Part shown: piece after piece, positions 17,677 to 25,633 of the stretch
Layout: each line of letters starts with the position of its first letter
Position numbering within the stretch: the stretch's first letter is position 1
Origin: JANYCO01 sp035535995
GTDB taxonomy: Bacteria > Bacteroidota > Bacteroidia > Cytophagales > Cytophagaceae
Direction of reading: 5' to 3'
NCBI GenBank assembly: GCA_035535995.1
Contig: DATLOZ010000019.1
Span: 124,001 to 188,000 of the forward strand
Length of the DNA: 64,000 nt
Notes under the pieces: generated by a model
Database searches by the model: none
Told to the model about the DNA's origin: nothing
Seen by the model: only the letters and a program-made list of their open reading frames with translations
Translations under genes and position numbers: made by a program

Positions 17677-18699
17677 TCATGAGATGAAATTCACTTCTGC
17701 TTCCAACTGAATTCCAAATTTTTCTTTTACGGATCTTTGCACTTCAAGTGAAAGCGCTTTGATCTCTTCGCCTTTGGCGCCTCCGTAGTTTACCAGTACC
17801 AGGGCTTGGTTTTTATGAACTCCTGTATGTCCCACTACTTTCCCTTTCCAGCCACACTGCTCGATCAGCCAGCCTGCTGGTACTTTGATGCTACCGGGGG
17901 TAGTAGGATAGGAAGGTACGGCAGGATAATTTGCTTTGAGTTGTTCAAATTGTGTTTCAGGGATCTCAGGGTTTTTGAAAAAGCTTCCGGCGTTGCCGAT
18001 CTCTTTTGGATCGGGAAGTTTGCTTTGGCGAATCCGGATCACTGCGTCGCTGATGGCTTTTACAGAAAGTTCGGTAACACCCATTTCCTTTAGCGTTTCA
18101 GTGATGGCGCCGTAGGAAGTGTGGAAAACAGGTTTTTTACTTAATCGAAAAGATACATTCAGAATAATGTACTGTCCTTTCAACGCATGCTTGAATATAC
18201 TGCTGCGGTAGCCAAATTCACATTCATGAATAGTAAATGTGCGAAACTTTCCTGTAGCGGTCTCATAAGCTTCAAGACTTACAAAACTGTCTTTGATCTC
18301 TACTCCATATGCGCCGATGTTCTGCATAGGAGCCGCACCTACTGTGCCTGGAATGAGGGAGAGATTTTCCAGTCCGCCCAAGTTTTTTGTAATGGTGTAC
18401 AATACCAATTCATGCCAGACTTCTCCTGCACCAGCATTGATGGTTACCGTGTCTGTATCTTCTTTTACAATTTGTATTCCTCTGATCTTATTTTGTAAAA
18501 CCAATCCGTCGAAAACATCGGTAGTAAAAAGCAAATTGCTGCCTCCGCCAAGGATCAATAATTTTTCTTTCTGGTAATTTGGTTGAGCTAAAATGGATCT
18601 TAATTCTTCTACACTGCCAAACGTAGCAAAATATTTTGCCTTAGCATCCAGGCCAAAAGTATTCAAAGCTTGGAGAGAAACGTTGGGTTGAATATTCAT
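17677..18699 (-). CDS. murB: UDP-N-acetylenolpyruvoylglucosamine reductase
   Basis: A flavoenzyme reducing UDP-GlcNAc-enolpyruvate to UDP-MurNAc in peptidoglycan synthesis. The 340 residues represent a type I MurB. N-terminal NTFGLDAKAKYFATFGS, the FAD-binding LLILGGGSNLLFT (about 45-57) and LSLIPGTVGAAPMQNIGAYG (about 114-133) are clear. The proton-donor serine is in EIGNAGSFFKNP. The C-terminal AGWLIEQCGWKGK and a final glutamate in LEAEVNFI complete the site. It is a single gene with flanking repeat DNA. Confidence 0.96.
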   Translation of the reverse strand: MNIQPNVSLQALNTFGLDAKAKYFATFGSVEELRSILAQPNYQKEKLLILGGGSNLLFTTDVFDGLVLQNKIRGIQIVKEDTDTVTINAGAGEVWHELVLYTITKNLGGLENLSLIPGTVGAAPMQNIGAYGVEIKDSFVSLEAYETATGKFRTFTIHECEFGYRSSIFKHALKGQYIILNVSFRLSKKPVFHTSYGAITETLKEMGVTELSVKAISDAVIRIRQSKLPDPKEIGNAGSFFKNPEIPETQFEQLKANYPAVPSYPTTPGSIKVPAGWLIEQCGWKGKVVGHTGVHKNQALVLVNYGGAKGEEIKALSLEVQRSVKEKFGIQLEAEVNFIS

Positions 18700-18774
18700 T
18701 GCTCGATAAGAATTTTAAATTTTAGATATACGTAGTTATTTTTTTTGACGAAAATTTTTTAAAAGGAGCGCATT

Positions 18775-18792
18775 GCTGGCGGGGACCCCAGC
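18775..18792. repeat. GCTGGCGGGGAC-type hairpin
   Basis: GCTGGCGGGGACCCCAGC is a small GC-rich palindrome in AT-rich surroundings. It is nearly the same sequence as the two hairpins at 49763-49790 and 49812-49837. It is followed by AATTTAAAATTTATAATTTG-type AT repeats up to the next gene's stop. Confidence 0.55.
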
Positions 18793-18840
18793 AAACAGGG
18801 TAAATCATAATTTAAAATTTATAATTTGAAATTTAAAATT

Positions 18841-19812
18841 CTAATACCTTCCAAACTCCCCTTGCTTCAAAATTACTCTTTTTACAAATGCTTTGATAAA
18901 CCCTGTGCCGTAGCCAAACATCTGTATAAGCGCCGACCATGCGGAAAGGAAGCCGATCGAAATATTTTTATTTTGGATAGCGGAATCCACCACGATCAAT
19001 AATAGATAGGCTAGCAGCGGAAGCAGAGACAAAGGACAAAAGAGCGAAAGCAATAGCGAAACAATTGTAAAGCAAACAAACAAAGCAGGAATAAAATGTG
19101 TAAGCTTTAAGGTGGAAGGATATTTTTTATACAAATCGATCCTGCCGATGCCGAAACGATTTACCTGGCGGAAGAACTGGCGGAAGCTCGTACGGCGCTT
19201 ATGGTACACAAATGCCTGTTCGATCAAAGCAATTTTTAATCCTGCTTTCTCGATGCGAAAACTTAATTCAATATCTTCTGCCAAAGGAATATTTGGAAAA
19301 CCTCCGGTGGCGTCCATTACTTTTTTATTGAACCCCATATTGAAACTTCTGGGATAAAATTTTGTCACCTTCTTACTACCGCCTCTCAAACCACCTGTGG
19401 TAAAGAAAGAAGTCATCGAATAGCTGATCGCTTTTTGTACGGGCGTAAAGGAAGGATGCGCTGCATCAGGGCCTCCGAAACAGTCTACAGGATTTTGTTG
19501 TAGAAAATCCTCGACCGTTGAAAGATAATGTTCTGGGATAATGCAATCGGAATCGAAAATGATAAAATAATCTCCTGTAGCTCTGGCGATGCCATAATTG
19601 CGGGCAATGGAGCGGCCTTCGTTTATTTTATAATAATAAGAGATTGGAAATTTTGATTGAAAAGAAGCTACTATGTCTTCGCATTTCAGCGAGGAACCGT
19701 CTTCCACTACTACCACTTCAAAGTTTTGATACGTCTGCAAAGAAAGGCTTTCCAGCAATTCTTTTACTTCGCCGGGACGATTGTATACAGGAATGATGAT
19801 GGAAAATTTCAT
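18841..19812 (-). CDS. Membrane-linked family 2 glycosyltransferase
   Basis: Transfers a sugar from an activated donor, probably to a lipid or surface glycan. The 323 residues open with the GT-A fold FSIIIPVYNRPGEVKELLES. EDGSS and the DXD-like FDSDC (about 93) follow, then GFPNIPLAEDIELSFRIEKAG with the catalytic ED, and the RRTSF(R)QF segment. Two or three C-terminal hydrophobic helices (about 240-295) anchor it. The ATG at 19812 overlaps the upstream gene's stop as TGATG, which indicates translational coupling; a GTG one codon earlier is possible. Acceptor and donor are unknown. Confidence 0.88.
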   Translation of the reverse strand: MKFSIIIPVYNRPGEVKELLESLSLQTYQNFEVVVVEDGSSLKCEDIVASFQSKFPISYYYKINEGRSIARNYGIARATGDYFIIFDSDCIIPEHYLSTVEDFLQQNPVDCFGGPDAAHPSFTPVQKAISYSMTSFFTTGGLRGGSKKVTKFYPRSFNMGFNKKVMDATGGFPNIPLAEDIELSFRIEKAGLKIALIEQAFVYHKRRTSFRQFFRQVNRFGIGRIDLYKKYPSTLKLTHFIPALFVCFTIVSLLLSLFCPLSLLPLLAYLLLIVVDSAIQNKNISIGFLSAWSALIQMFGYGTGFIKAFVKRVILKQGEFGRY

Positions 19813-20792
19813 CACTGGGAATCGGCATTTGTTTTAGCAGAAATCAGGTAGTCGTTTTTCTTATTGGAATTGATCACCATCATTTCTCCCAGGAATCCTG
19901 CCATGAAGAGCTGTACGCCAATAATGATGCTGGTCAGCGCCAGGTAGAAGAAAGTCTGATCGGTAACGTCTCTGCGAACCGGTGTGTGTGTCCACCAAGT
20001 ATGATATGCTTTGTCGATGAGCAAATAAGTGATGAAGAAGAAACCAATAATAAAGCAAAGGCTTCCAAGGCTACCGAAAAAGTGCATTGGTTTTTTTTTG
20101 TATTTGTGTACAAAAGTGATTGAAAGAAGATCAAGGAAACCGTTTACAAATCTTTCCAATCCAAACTTTGTTACGCCGTATTTGCGGGCTCTGTGCTCTA
20201 CCACTTTTTCACCAATCTTGGTGAAGCCATGCCATTTGGCTATGAAAGGAATGTAACGGTGCATTTCACCGTATACTTCAATGTTTTTTACTACCCTGTA
20301 ATTGTAAGCTTTCAGCCCGCAGTTAAAATCGTGCAGGTTGATGCCAGACATTTTGCGTGTGGCCCAGTTAAAAAGCTTGGTAGGAATTGTTTTACTGATT
20401 GGATCGTGTCTTCTCTTTTTCCATCCGGAAACAAGGTCATATTTATCAACCTTGATCATTTTATACAATTCAGGAATTTCATCCGGACTATCTTGCAGAT
20501 CTGCGTCCATGGTGATTACCACTTCACCTCTGCTGGCCTGGAAACCGGTGTGCAAGGCAGCGGATTTGCCGTGGTTGCGGTTGAAACGAAGTCCCTTGAT
20601 ATTTTTATTGATAGCCGACAATTCTTCGATCACTTCCCAGGAGCGGTCTTTACTGCCGTCGTCGATAAGAAGGATTTCATAGGTAAATTGATGTTGACTC
20701 ATTACAGAAGTAATCCAGTCGGTCAGCTCTTTTAACGATTCATCCTCATTGTACAACGGAATGACGAGAGATATATCAATTTTTGAAGACAT
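19812..20792 (-). CDS. Family 2 glycosyltransferase, dolichyl-phosphate-mannose-synthase-like
   Basis: Resembles GtrB/ArnC/DPM1-type enzymes that move a sugar onto polyprenyl phosphate. The 326 residues have LVIPLYNEDESLKELTDWI at the N-terminus, IDDGSKDRSWEV, the catalytic MDADLQDSPDEIPELYK (about 94-110), and the acceptor loop FNCGLKAYNY with HRYIPF. Two C-terminal membrane helices lie at about 233-256 and 271-296. It is first of a coupled pair with the GT2 gene beginning at its own stop codon, so the two probably act in one glycan pathway. Confidence 0.9.
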   Translation of the reverse strand: MSSKIDISLVIPLYNEDESLKELTDWITSVMSQHQFTYEILLIDDGSKDRSWEVIEELSAINKNIKGLRFNRNHGKSAALHTGFQASRGEVVITMDADLQDSPDEIPELYKMIKVDKYDLVSGWKKRRHDPISKTIPTKLFNWATRKMSGINLHDFNCGLKAYNYRVVKNIEVYGEMHRYIPFIAKWHGFTKIGEKVVEHRARKYGVTKFGLERFVNGFLDLLSITFVHKYKKKPMHFFGSLGSLCFIIGFFFITYLLIDKAYHTWWTHTPVRRDVTDQTFFYLALTSIIIGVQLFMAGFLGEMMVINSNKKNDYLISAKTNADSQ

Positions 20793-20831
20793 TGGTGATT
20801 TGTATGTTGTTGTAAAGATAATGCTTTTTTT

Positions 20832-20902
20832 AATTATGAATTATGGGTTATGAATGAATAAAATAATTAACTCAAAATTCAACATTCATAACTCATAATT
20901 TC
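20832..20902. repeat. Family A repeat
   Basis: Left arm AATTATGAATTATGGGTTATG (20832-20852 region) faces CATTCATAACTCATAATTT at 20884-20902. It fills the gap between the glycosyltransferase and barrel genes. Confidence 0.55.
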
Positions 20903-20933
20903 CTCCATTTTACCCGTCTGTCTTAAGATCGAA

Positions 20934-22463
20934 TTACAATCCTGCTTTAACGTGCAGGTAGATTCCAGTCTGCCCCAGCTGGTTTACGGAATATTCGATC
21001 CTGCCTACAATATCGTAGTAGGTAACAATATCGATCCCCGCTCCACCGCCTACCAATAAACGGTTGGAAAGAAAATTATTGTATGGATTGTAAGTATTGT
21101 CGACTACATATCCGGCATCGGAATATATTTTGAAATAAATGCTCAACGGGATAGTGCGGAACTTGCGCAACGGTACGGCTTTCACGGTGGGATTGATAGA
21201 AAGGATCCTATATCGTAAATTATTTTTAATGAGTCCATACCATTGGCCGTCTACTACGTAGAGCTCGTAGCCACTTACAAAATCGTTGTTGTAGCCCAAT
21301 CCGCGCTGGCTGAAATAAGGCTGTTGAAAGGGGGAGGAAATTTTCCCCCGGATGCTGGTAGCAAAATAAAGATTTTTGCGCAAGGGAATAAAGTGAGTGT
21401 ACTCAGCGCGCAGGCTGGCTACATTGAGTGTAGTTCTGGAAATCAGCCGCTGGAAATCTGTGTCGATGCGCAAAATGTATCCTTTGAGCGGGTAATTGAT
21501 AAAGTCCCGCTTGTCGTGGCTATAACTGTATTTAAGTCCAATGGAGCGCTGGTAAGTACCTCCGTCCAGAAAATATTTTGGGTTTAGACTGGCGATAGTA
21601 TCTGTTATCACAGTATATTGAAAATAAGGTCCCACCTGATGTTGGATATAAAATTTTTTCCGGTAGGTAAAAATAGCTTCTACACGATAACGTCTTCGGC
21701 CAAAGCTTGGGTCTTCAAAATAATCCAGCTTATGATGATAGGTACGAAAGGCTACCTGCCTGTTATGTACCAGCAGGGCATTAATGGTAAGTCCGGTTTT
21801 GAGTTTGCGTGTGATATAAGGTATGATGTAATTGGTTTCTATCTTTTGGTTAAAGCCAAGGTTAGTCACTACCTTTAATGTATGATTAAGTCCGAAAATA
21901 TTTTTCACTTTTAAATTGATCCCATAGTAGATCCTGTTCAGATTGTGGTGACGGGTTTGCCACCATTCGTTAAAGTTACGATCGGCAAGGCCTCCGGTAG
22001 GAAGGATAGTAAGAAAAAAACGTTCGCGCAGTCCTATACTAAGTGTTTTGTAGTAGCTATCATTACCTGTTAAGTCCAGGTCTACCCATAAAAATAAAGT
22101 GGTATTAAAAATTCTGTTTTTGATCCAGAGCAATTGCGTAGAAAGAATATTTGCAGGAATTGTATCGCCTTCTTTATAACCAATTTCGCGGAGAATGATC
22201 TTTTCCTTCGTAATGGCATTACCTTGAATAATTATTTCCTGCAAGATCACATAAGGTGTGGTAATGGTATCGCATGTGATGGTTCCGGTATTTGGGTTAT
22301 GGTCTAGCCTGGCATTTGGTTGGCTCAATACCCTGATAGAAGAGGAGAACAGGAAGAACAATAGAATACCACACAAAAAAGCCGGAGAAGCTGATCTTTT
22401 TCTTTTGTAGGAAACAAAAAGAAGTTTCCATGCAAAAGATTCGTATGGTTTTGGGATTTGCAT
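20934..22463 (-). CDS. BamA/TamA-family outer-membrane beta-barrel protein
   Basis: Omp85-superfamily barrel probably located in the outer membrane. From the ATG at 22463 it has 509 residues: a long basic n-region, then a hydrophobic signal segment (about 29-47). One POTRA-like domain follows (about 65-140, with IIIQGNAITKEKIILREIGY), then a 16-strand-like barrel ending in the C-terminal strand IYLHVKAGL. Having a single POTRA distinguishes it from true BamA. Longer TTG-started versions overlap the -33 box at 22497-22499 and are rejected. Its role (surface protein export or assembly) is inferred. Confidence 0.8.
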   Translation of the reverse strand: MQIPKPYESFAWKLLFVSYKRKRSASPAFLCGILLFFLFSSSIRVLSQPNARLDHNPNTGTITCDTITTPYVILQEIIIQGNAITKEKIILREIGYKEGDTIPANILSTQLLWIKNRIFNTTLFLWVDLDLTGNDSYYKTLSIGLRERFFLTILPTGGLADRNFNEWWQTRHHNLNRIYYGINLKVKNIFGLNHTLKVVTNLGFNQKIETNYIIPYITRKLKTGLTINALLVHNRQVAFRTYHHKLDYFEDPSFGRRRYRVEAIFTYRKKFYIQHQVGPYFQYTVITDTIASLNPKYFLDGGTYQRSIGLKYSYSHDKRDFINYPLKGYILRIDTDFQRLISRTTLNVASLRAEYTHFIPLRKNLYFATSIRGKISSPFQQPYFSQRGLGYNNDFVSGYELYVVDGQWYGLIKNNLRYRILSINPTVKAVPLRKFRTIPLSIYFKIYSDAGYVVDNTYNPYNNFLSNRLLVGGGAGIDIVTYYDIVGRIEYSVNQLGQTGIYLHVKAGL

Positions 22464-22468
22464 TGCTA

Positions 22469-22499
22469 CAAAAATAAAGCTTTCGGCTTTAATCTTCAA
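22469..22499 (-). promoter_or_regulatory. Promoter of the BamA-like gene, close to the ATG
   Basis: On the minus strand TTG (22499-22497) and TATTTTTG (22476-22469) are spaced by exactly 20 bases. The -7 box ends 5 bases before the ATG at 22463, predicting a leaderless or near-leaderless message. Confidence 0.7.
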
Positions 22500-22511
22500 C
22501 TAATTATAGAT

Positions 22512-22671
22512 TGTAAGTTATGAATGTTGAGTGATGAATTATAAATTATAGTAAAGTTTATTCACCCTTATTAGTTATTAATTTAATAGAGCAGCAAACG
22601 GTAACCCTGTATAGATTACTTTTTTATTTATAACTCATAATTCATAACTCAACATTCATACTTCATAATTT
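22512..22671. repeat. Family A repeat with long centre
   Basis: Left arm 22512-22549 and right arm 22625-22671 carry TTATGAATGTTGAG units in opposite orientation around about 75 bases of unrelated DNA. The right end runs into the -7 box of the next gene. Confidence 0.6.
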
Positions 22672-22672
22672 T

Positions 22673-22680
22673 TATCTTTG
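22673..22680 (+). promoter_or_regulatory. -7 box upstream of trmN6
   Basis: TATCTTTG ends 8 bases before the ATG at 22689. No convincing -33 box is present, because that position lies inside the family A repeat arm. Confidence 0.45.
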
Positions 22681-22688
22681 CAACACAT

Positions 22689-23399
22689 ATGGCAAATCAA
22701 TATTTCCAATTTAAGCAATTCAAGATCGATCAGGAACAAGCGGCGATGAAGGTCTGTACCGACTCCTGTATTTTCGGAGCCTGGATCGAACCGGGAGAAG
22801 CGTCAGCGGTGTTGGATATTGGCACAGGTACAGGGGTACTTTCACTGATGCTTGCACAACGTTCGGACGCTAATTTTGATGCCGTGGAGATCGACGAAGC
22901 TGCGGCTGCACAAGCTAAGCAGAATGTAGCACAATCTCCCTGGGCAGATAGAATTTCCGTGCATCATACTTCTATCCAGGAATACGCAGAGAATACACAG
23001 AAGACCTATGATCTCATTGTTACTAATCCGCCTTTTTATAGCAATTATTTAAAATCGGAAAAAGAAAATGTGAATGTGGCCTATCACAGTGTGGCTTTGC
23101 CTACGGATGAGTTACTGGAAGCAGTAAAAAAAATGCTCCGGCCTTCGGGTAGATTAATAGTATTGCTGCCTCCTTACGAAGCAGAATTGATGAGGGAAGA
23201 AGCGTTGTCGTATGGATTGTACACTTCTAAAATTCTCCAGATAAAAGATAAGGAAACGGCTCCGATCTTTCGCTCGGTTACAGAGTTCAGTTTTTCGCTT
23301 GCCATTCCTATCGTGAAAGAGCTGGTGATCAAAAAAGAAGACGGGAGTTATTCAAATGAATTTGCAGCGTTGTTGAAAGAATATTACCTCGCGCTATAG
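22689..23399 (+). CDS. trmN6: tRNA1(Val) (adenine(37)-N6)-methyltransferase family
   Basis: SAM-dependent methyltransferase of the YfiC/TrmN6 group, which makes m6A37 in tRNA1(Val) in E. coli. The 236 residues have an N-terminal FKQFKIDQEQAAMKVCTDS. SAM motif I is LDIGTGTGVLSLMLAQ (about 43-58), followed by VEIDEAAAAQAKQN and the catalytic NPPFYSNYLKS (about 114-124). The substrate tRNA in this organism is inferred from the family. It is monocistronic and flanked by a family A repeat upstream and a GC-rich hairpin downstream. Confidence 0.88.
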   Translation: MANQYFQFKQFKIDQEQAAMKVCTDSCIFGAWIEPGEASAVLDIGTGTGVLSLMLAQRSDANFDAVEIDEAAAAQAKQNVAQSPWADRISVHHTSIQEYAENTQKTYDLIVTNPPFYSNYLKSEKENVNVAYHSVALPTDELLEAVKKMLRPSGRLIVLLPPYEAELMREEALSYGLYTSKILQIKDKETAPIFRSVTEFSFSLAIPIVKELVIKKEDGSYSNEFAALLKEYYLAL

Positions 23400-23433
23400 T
23401 CTTACGATGGTTACGGGAGAACTTGTTGAGAGG

Positions 23434-23456
23434 GTGTTCTGTGTGCCACAGAACAC
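23434..23456. terminator. Perfect 10-bp hairpin between convergent genes
   Basis: GTGTTCTGTG (23434-23443) pairs with CACAGAACAC (23447-23456) with a 3-base loop, between trmN6 and the convergent SRPBCC gene. There is no immediate T run, so a terminator role is likely but unproven. Confidence 0.5.
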
Positions 23457-23504
23457 GGGGAAGTGCCACACGTGGAAGGGGATTTTTTAAGCTCGAATTC
23501 AGGA

Positions 23505-23888
23505 TTAAATTTCTTCCAACAATTCCATGATCGGCTCAAAGTATGCATACGACCATCCTTCGGCAATGTTTTCATAAGCTTCATCAGGAATATTAGTGTG
23601 GCGCACTTCTACAGAAGTAAAATTTTTTTCTTTATGCAAAAGGATCGTCACGATCGAAGGCTCCTGCTGATCGCCGAAATACCATTGCTGTACAATTTTT
23701 TTCTCTGGCTCAATCTCCAGGTTTTTTCCGGTAATATTGCCTTCGTAAAGCGAAAACTCAGTGCCTACCTGGTCGTCCATCACTACATCATCTCCCGTCC
23801 AAAGCTCAATCATATTGGGGTTTACAAGCGCATTATACACATCTTGTATGGAAGCCTGGATCTTAAAATATTTTTTGAAATCTTTCAT
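23505..23888 (-). CDS. SRPBCC/AHSA1-like (START-fold) domain protein
   Basis: A 127-residue single-domain protein of the hydrophobic-pocket SRPBCC superfamily; the ligand is unknown. DVYNALVNPNMIELWTGDD (about 14-32), LEIEPEKKIVQQW and VEVRHTNIP are typical of AHSA1-like proteins, and the C-terminal helix EGWSYAYFEPIMELLEE closes the fold. The ATG at 23888 was chosen because the domain begins there; an upstream in-frame start would add a 31-residue hydrophobic non-conserved stretch crossing a family A repeat. Confidence 0.82.
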   Translation of the reverse strand: MKDFKKYFKIQASIQDVYNALVNPNMIELWTGDDVVMDDQVGTEFSLYEGNITGKNLEIEPEKKIVQQWYFGDQQEPSIVTILLHKEKNFTSVEVRHTNIPDEAYENIAEGWSYAYFEPIMELLEEI

Positions 23889-23923
23889 ATTAAAGAGGAA
23901 TAAAGGAAGAAGAAATGGGTGGA

Positions 23924-24013
23924 ATAAGTTATGAGTTATGAATGTTGAATTATAAATTACTGAAACTGGCAAACTGTTCAATAAAATTCATAACTCATCA
24001 TTCATAACTCATA
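23924..24013. repeat. Family A repeat
   Basis: Left arm 23924-23959 (with TTATGAGTTATGAATGTTG) and right arm 23984-24013 (TTCATAACTCATCATTCATA) form an imperfect hairpin downstream of icd. Confidence 0.6.
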
Positions 24014-24025
24014 CTTTCTAAAAAA

Positions 24026-25255
24026 TTATTTTTTCAAAGCTACTTTCAAATTATCGTCGATCGCTGCAAGGAACTCCTCTGTGTAAAGGTAGTGCTTACC
24101 GTGCTCTACTTTGTTGCCGTGAATACAAACTGCAAGGTCTTTGGTCATCTTGCCGCTTTCTACGGTAGCCACACAAACTTTTTCTAAAGTCTGGCAGAAG
24201 TTTACCAACTCTTTATTGCCATCCAGTTTACCTCTGAATTCAAGACCTCTGGTCCATGCAAAAATAGAAGCGATTGGGTTGGTAGAAGTAGGTTTGCCAG
24301 CCTGGTGGTCTCTGTAGTGACGGGTTACAGTACCGTGTGCTGCTTCTGCTTCCATTGTTTTTCCGTCCGGAGTTACCAGTACAGAAGTCATCAAACCCAG
24401 AGAACCGAATCCTTGTGCTACGGTGTCAGACTGTACGTCTCCGTCGTAGTTTTTACAAGCCCATACAAAGTTACCATTCCACTTTAGCGCAGAAGCAACC
24501 ATGTCGTCGATCAGTCTGTGTTCGTATACAATTTTCTTCTCAGCAAATTTCGCTTTGAATTCATTGTTGTAGATCTCTTCAAAGATGTCTTTGAAACGAC
24601 CATCGTATTTTTTCAGGATTGTGTTTTTAGTAGAAAGGTAAAGTGGCCATCCTTTTTGCAGCGCAGTATTGAAGCAAGAGTGAGCAAATCCTCTGATCGA
24701 CTCGTCTGTATTGTACATTCCCATTGCTACACCGGCGCCTTTGAATTGGTATACTTCGTGCTCGATTACTTTTCCATCTTCGCCTTCAAATTTGATGGTC
24801 AATTTCCCTTTGCCTGGCACAACGAAATCGGTAGCTTTATACTGATCGCCAAATGCGTGACGGCCTACCACGATCGGTGCAGTCCAGTTTGGAACCAGTC
24901 TTGGTACGTTCTGACAAACGATCGGCTCGCGGAATACAGTACCATCCAGAATATTACGGATCGTACCGTTTGGCGATTTCCACATTTGTTTCAGGTTAAA
25001 TTCTTTCACACGTGCTTCGTCAGGAGTGATGGTAGCGCATTTGATGCCTACGTTATATTTTTTGATGGCTTCTGCTGCATCGATGGTCACTTGGTCGTTA
25101 GTGGCATCGCGGTGCTCCATGCCTAAATCGTAATATTTGATATCCAGTTCCAGGTAAGGAAGAATCAATTTGTCTTTTATGAACTTCCAGATGATTCTGG
25201 TCATTTCGTCTCCATCCAGTTCTACAACAGGATTAGCTACCTTAATTTTGCTCAT
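24026..25255 (-). CDS. icd: Isocitrate dehydrogenase (NADP+), homodimeric eukaryote-like type
   Basis: Oxidatively decarboxylates isocitrate to 2-oxoglutarate in the TCA cycle. The 409 residues are of the type II (eukaryote-like) subfamily: ELDGDEMTRIIWKFIKDKL at the start, IKCATITPDEARVKEF, the substrate loop SPNGTIRNILDGTVFREP (about 94-111), and GRHAFGDQYKATD. Metal ligands lie in IDDMVASALKWNG with YDGDVQSD, and the NADP site is in AAHGTVTRHYRDH. A -7 box (TATATTTG, 25309-25302) lies about 47 bases upstream; no good -33 box is visible. Confidence 0.96.
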   Translation of the reverse strand: MSKIKVANPVVELDGDEMTRIIWKFIKDKLILPYLELDIKYYDLGMEHRDATNDQVTIDAAEAIKKYNVGIKCATITPDEARVKEFNLKQMWKSPNGTIRNILDGTVFREPIVCQNVPRLVPNWTAPIVVGRHAFGDQYKATDFVVPGKGKLTIKFEGEDGKVIEHEVYQFKGAGVAMGMYNTDESIRGFAHSCFNTALQKGWPLYLSTKNTILKKYDGRFKDIFEEIYNNEFKAKFAEKKIVYEHRLIDDMVASALKWNGNFVWACKNYDGDVQSDTVAQGFGSLGLMTSVLVTPDGKTMEAEAAHGTVTRHYRDHQAGKPTSTNPIASIFAWTRGLEFRGKLDGNKELVNFCQTLEKVCVATVESGKMTKDLAVCIHGNKVEHGKHYLYTEEFLAAIDDNLKVALKK

Positions 25256-25301
25256 TTTGATTAGAGGATTTAATTGTTATGAATTAGAATATTGTGTTAT
25301 A

Positions 25302-25309
25302 CAAATATA
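25302..25309 (-). promoter_or_regulatory. -7 box of icd
   Basis: TATATTTG on the minus strand matches TAnnTTTG. It predicts a leader of about 40 bases. Confidence 0.4.
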
Positions 25310-25452
25310 GATTTCAATATTACTCATAATGGGGTTAAAATTCAAAGTTTTTTAGGGAAGACTGAGAAAAAAACGGCGAAAATAGAGTAATAGCACACTT
25401 TACAGGGATTGTTCACACCATTTGTCCGTAAAATCTTGGGAATGTGATAATA

Positions 25453-25633
25453 ACAGCAAGAGCAAGAGTATCCAGCAAGAGTAAAATATAATTTTGTTCG
25501 CTCAGAGTCCCCTGGATATGTTGGTGTGAATTTTATATTTCAGGATGCGGGAGACTCTGAGCGGACGCTAAAGAACAAGCGGACGTTAGCTGGCAACTAT
25601 TGTTCTCTTGCTGGATACTCTTGCTCTTGCTGT
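25453..25633. repeat. Large nested inverted repeat with perfect 29-bp outer arms
   Basis: Outer arms 25453-25481 and 25605-25633 (ACAGCAAGAGCAAGAG start) are perfectly complementary. Inner arms CGCTCAGAGTC (25499-25509) and GACTCTGAGCG (25553-25563) also pair. The right arm ends on the first base of the complement of the next gene's stop codon. It explains most of the 377-base gap between icd and the GT39-like gene; no coding frame is evident inside. Confidence 0.75.

Noticed and set aside
22464..22499. N-terminal extension of the BamA-like protein from a TTG start
   Set aside because: That TTG is the -33 element of a well-spaced promoter, so it is upstream of the transcript.
24518..25126. 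Long open frame antisense to icd
   Set aside because: It lies wholly inside a strongly conserved gene and has a composition expected of an antisense frame; similar ones exist opposite dnaX (31507-32139) and yidC (3517-4149).
25453..25633. CRISPR-like repeats
   Set aside because: The repeated units are inverted, not direct, and occur only once each.
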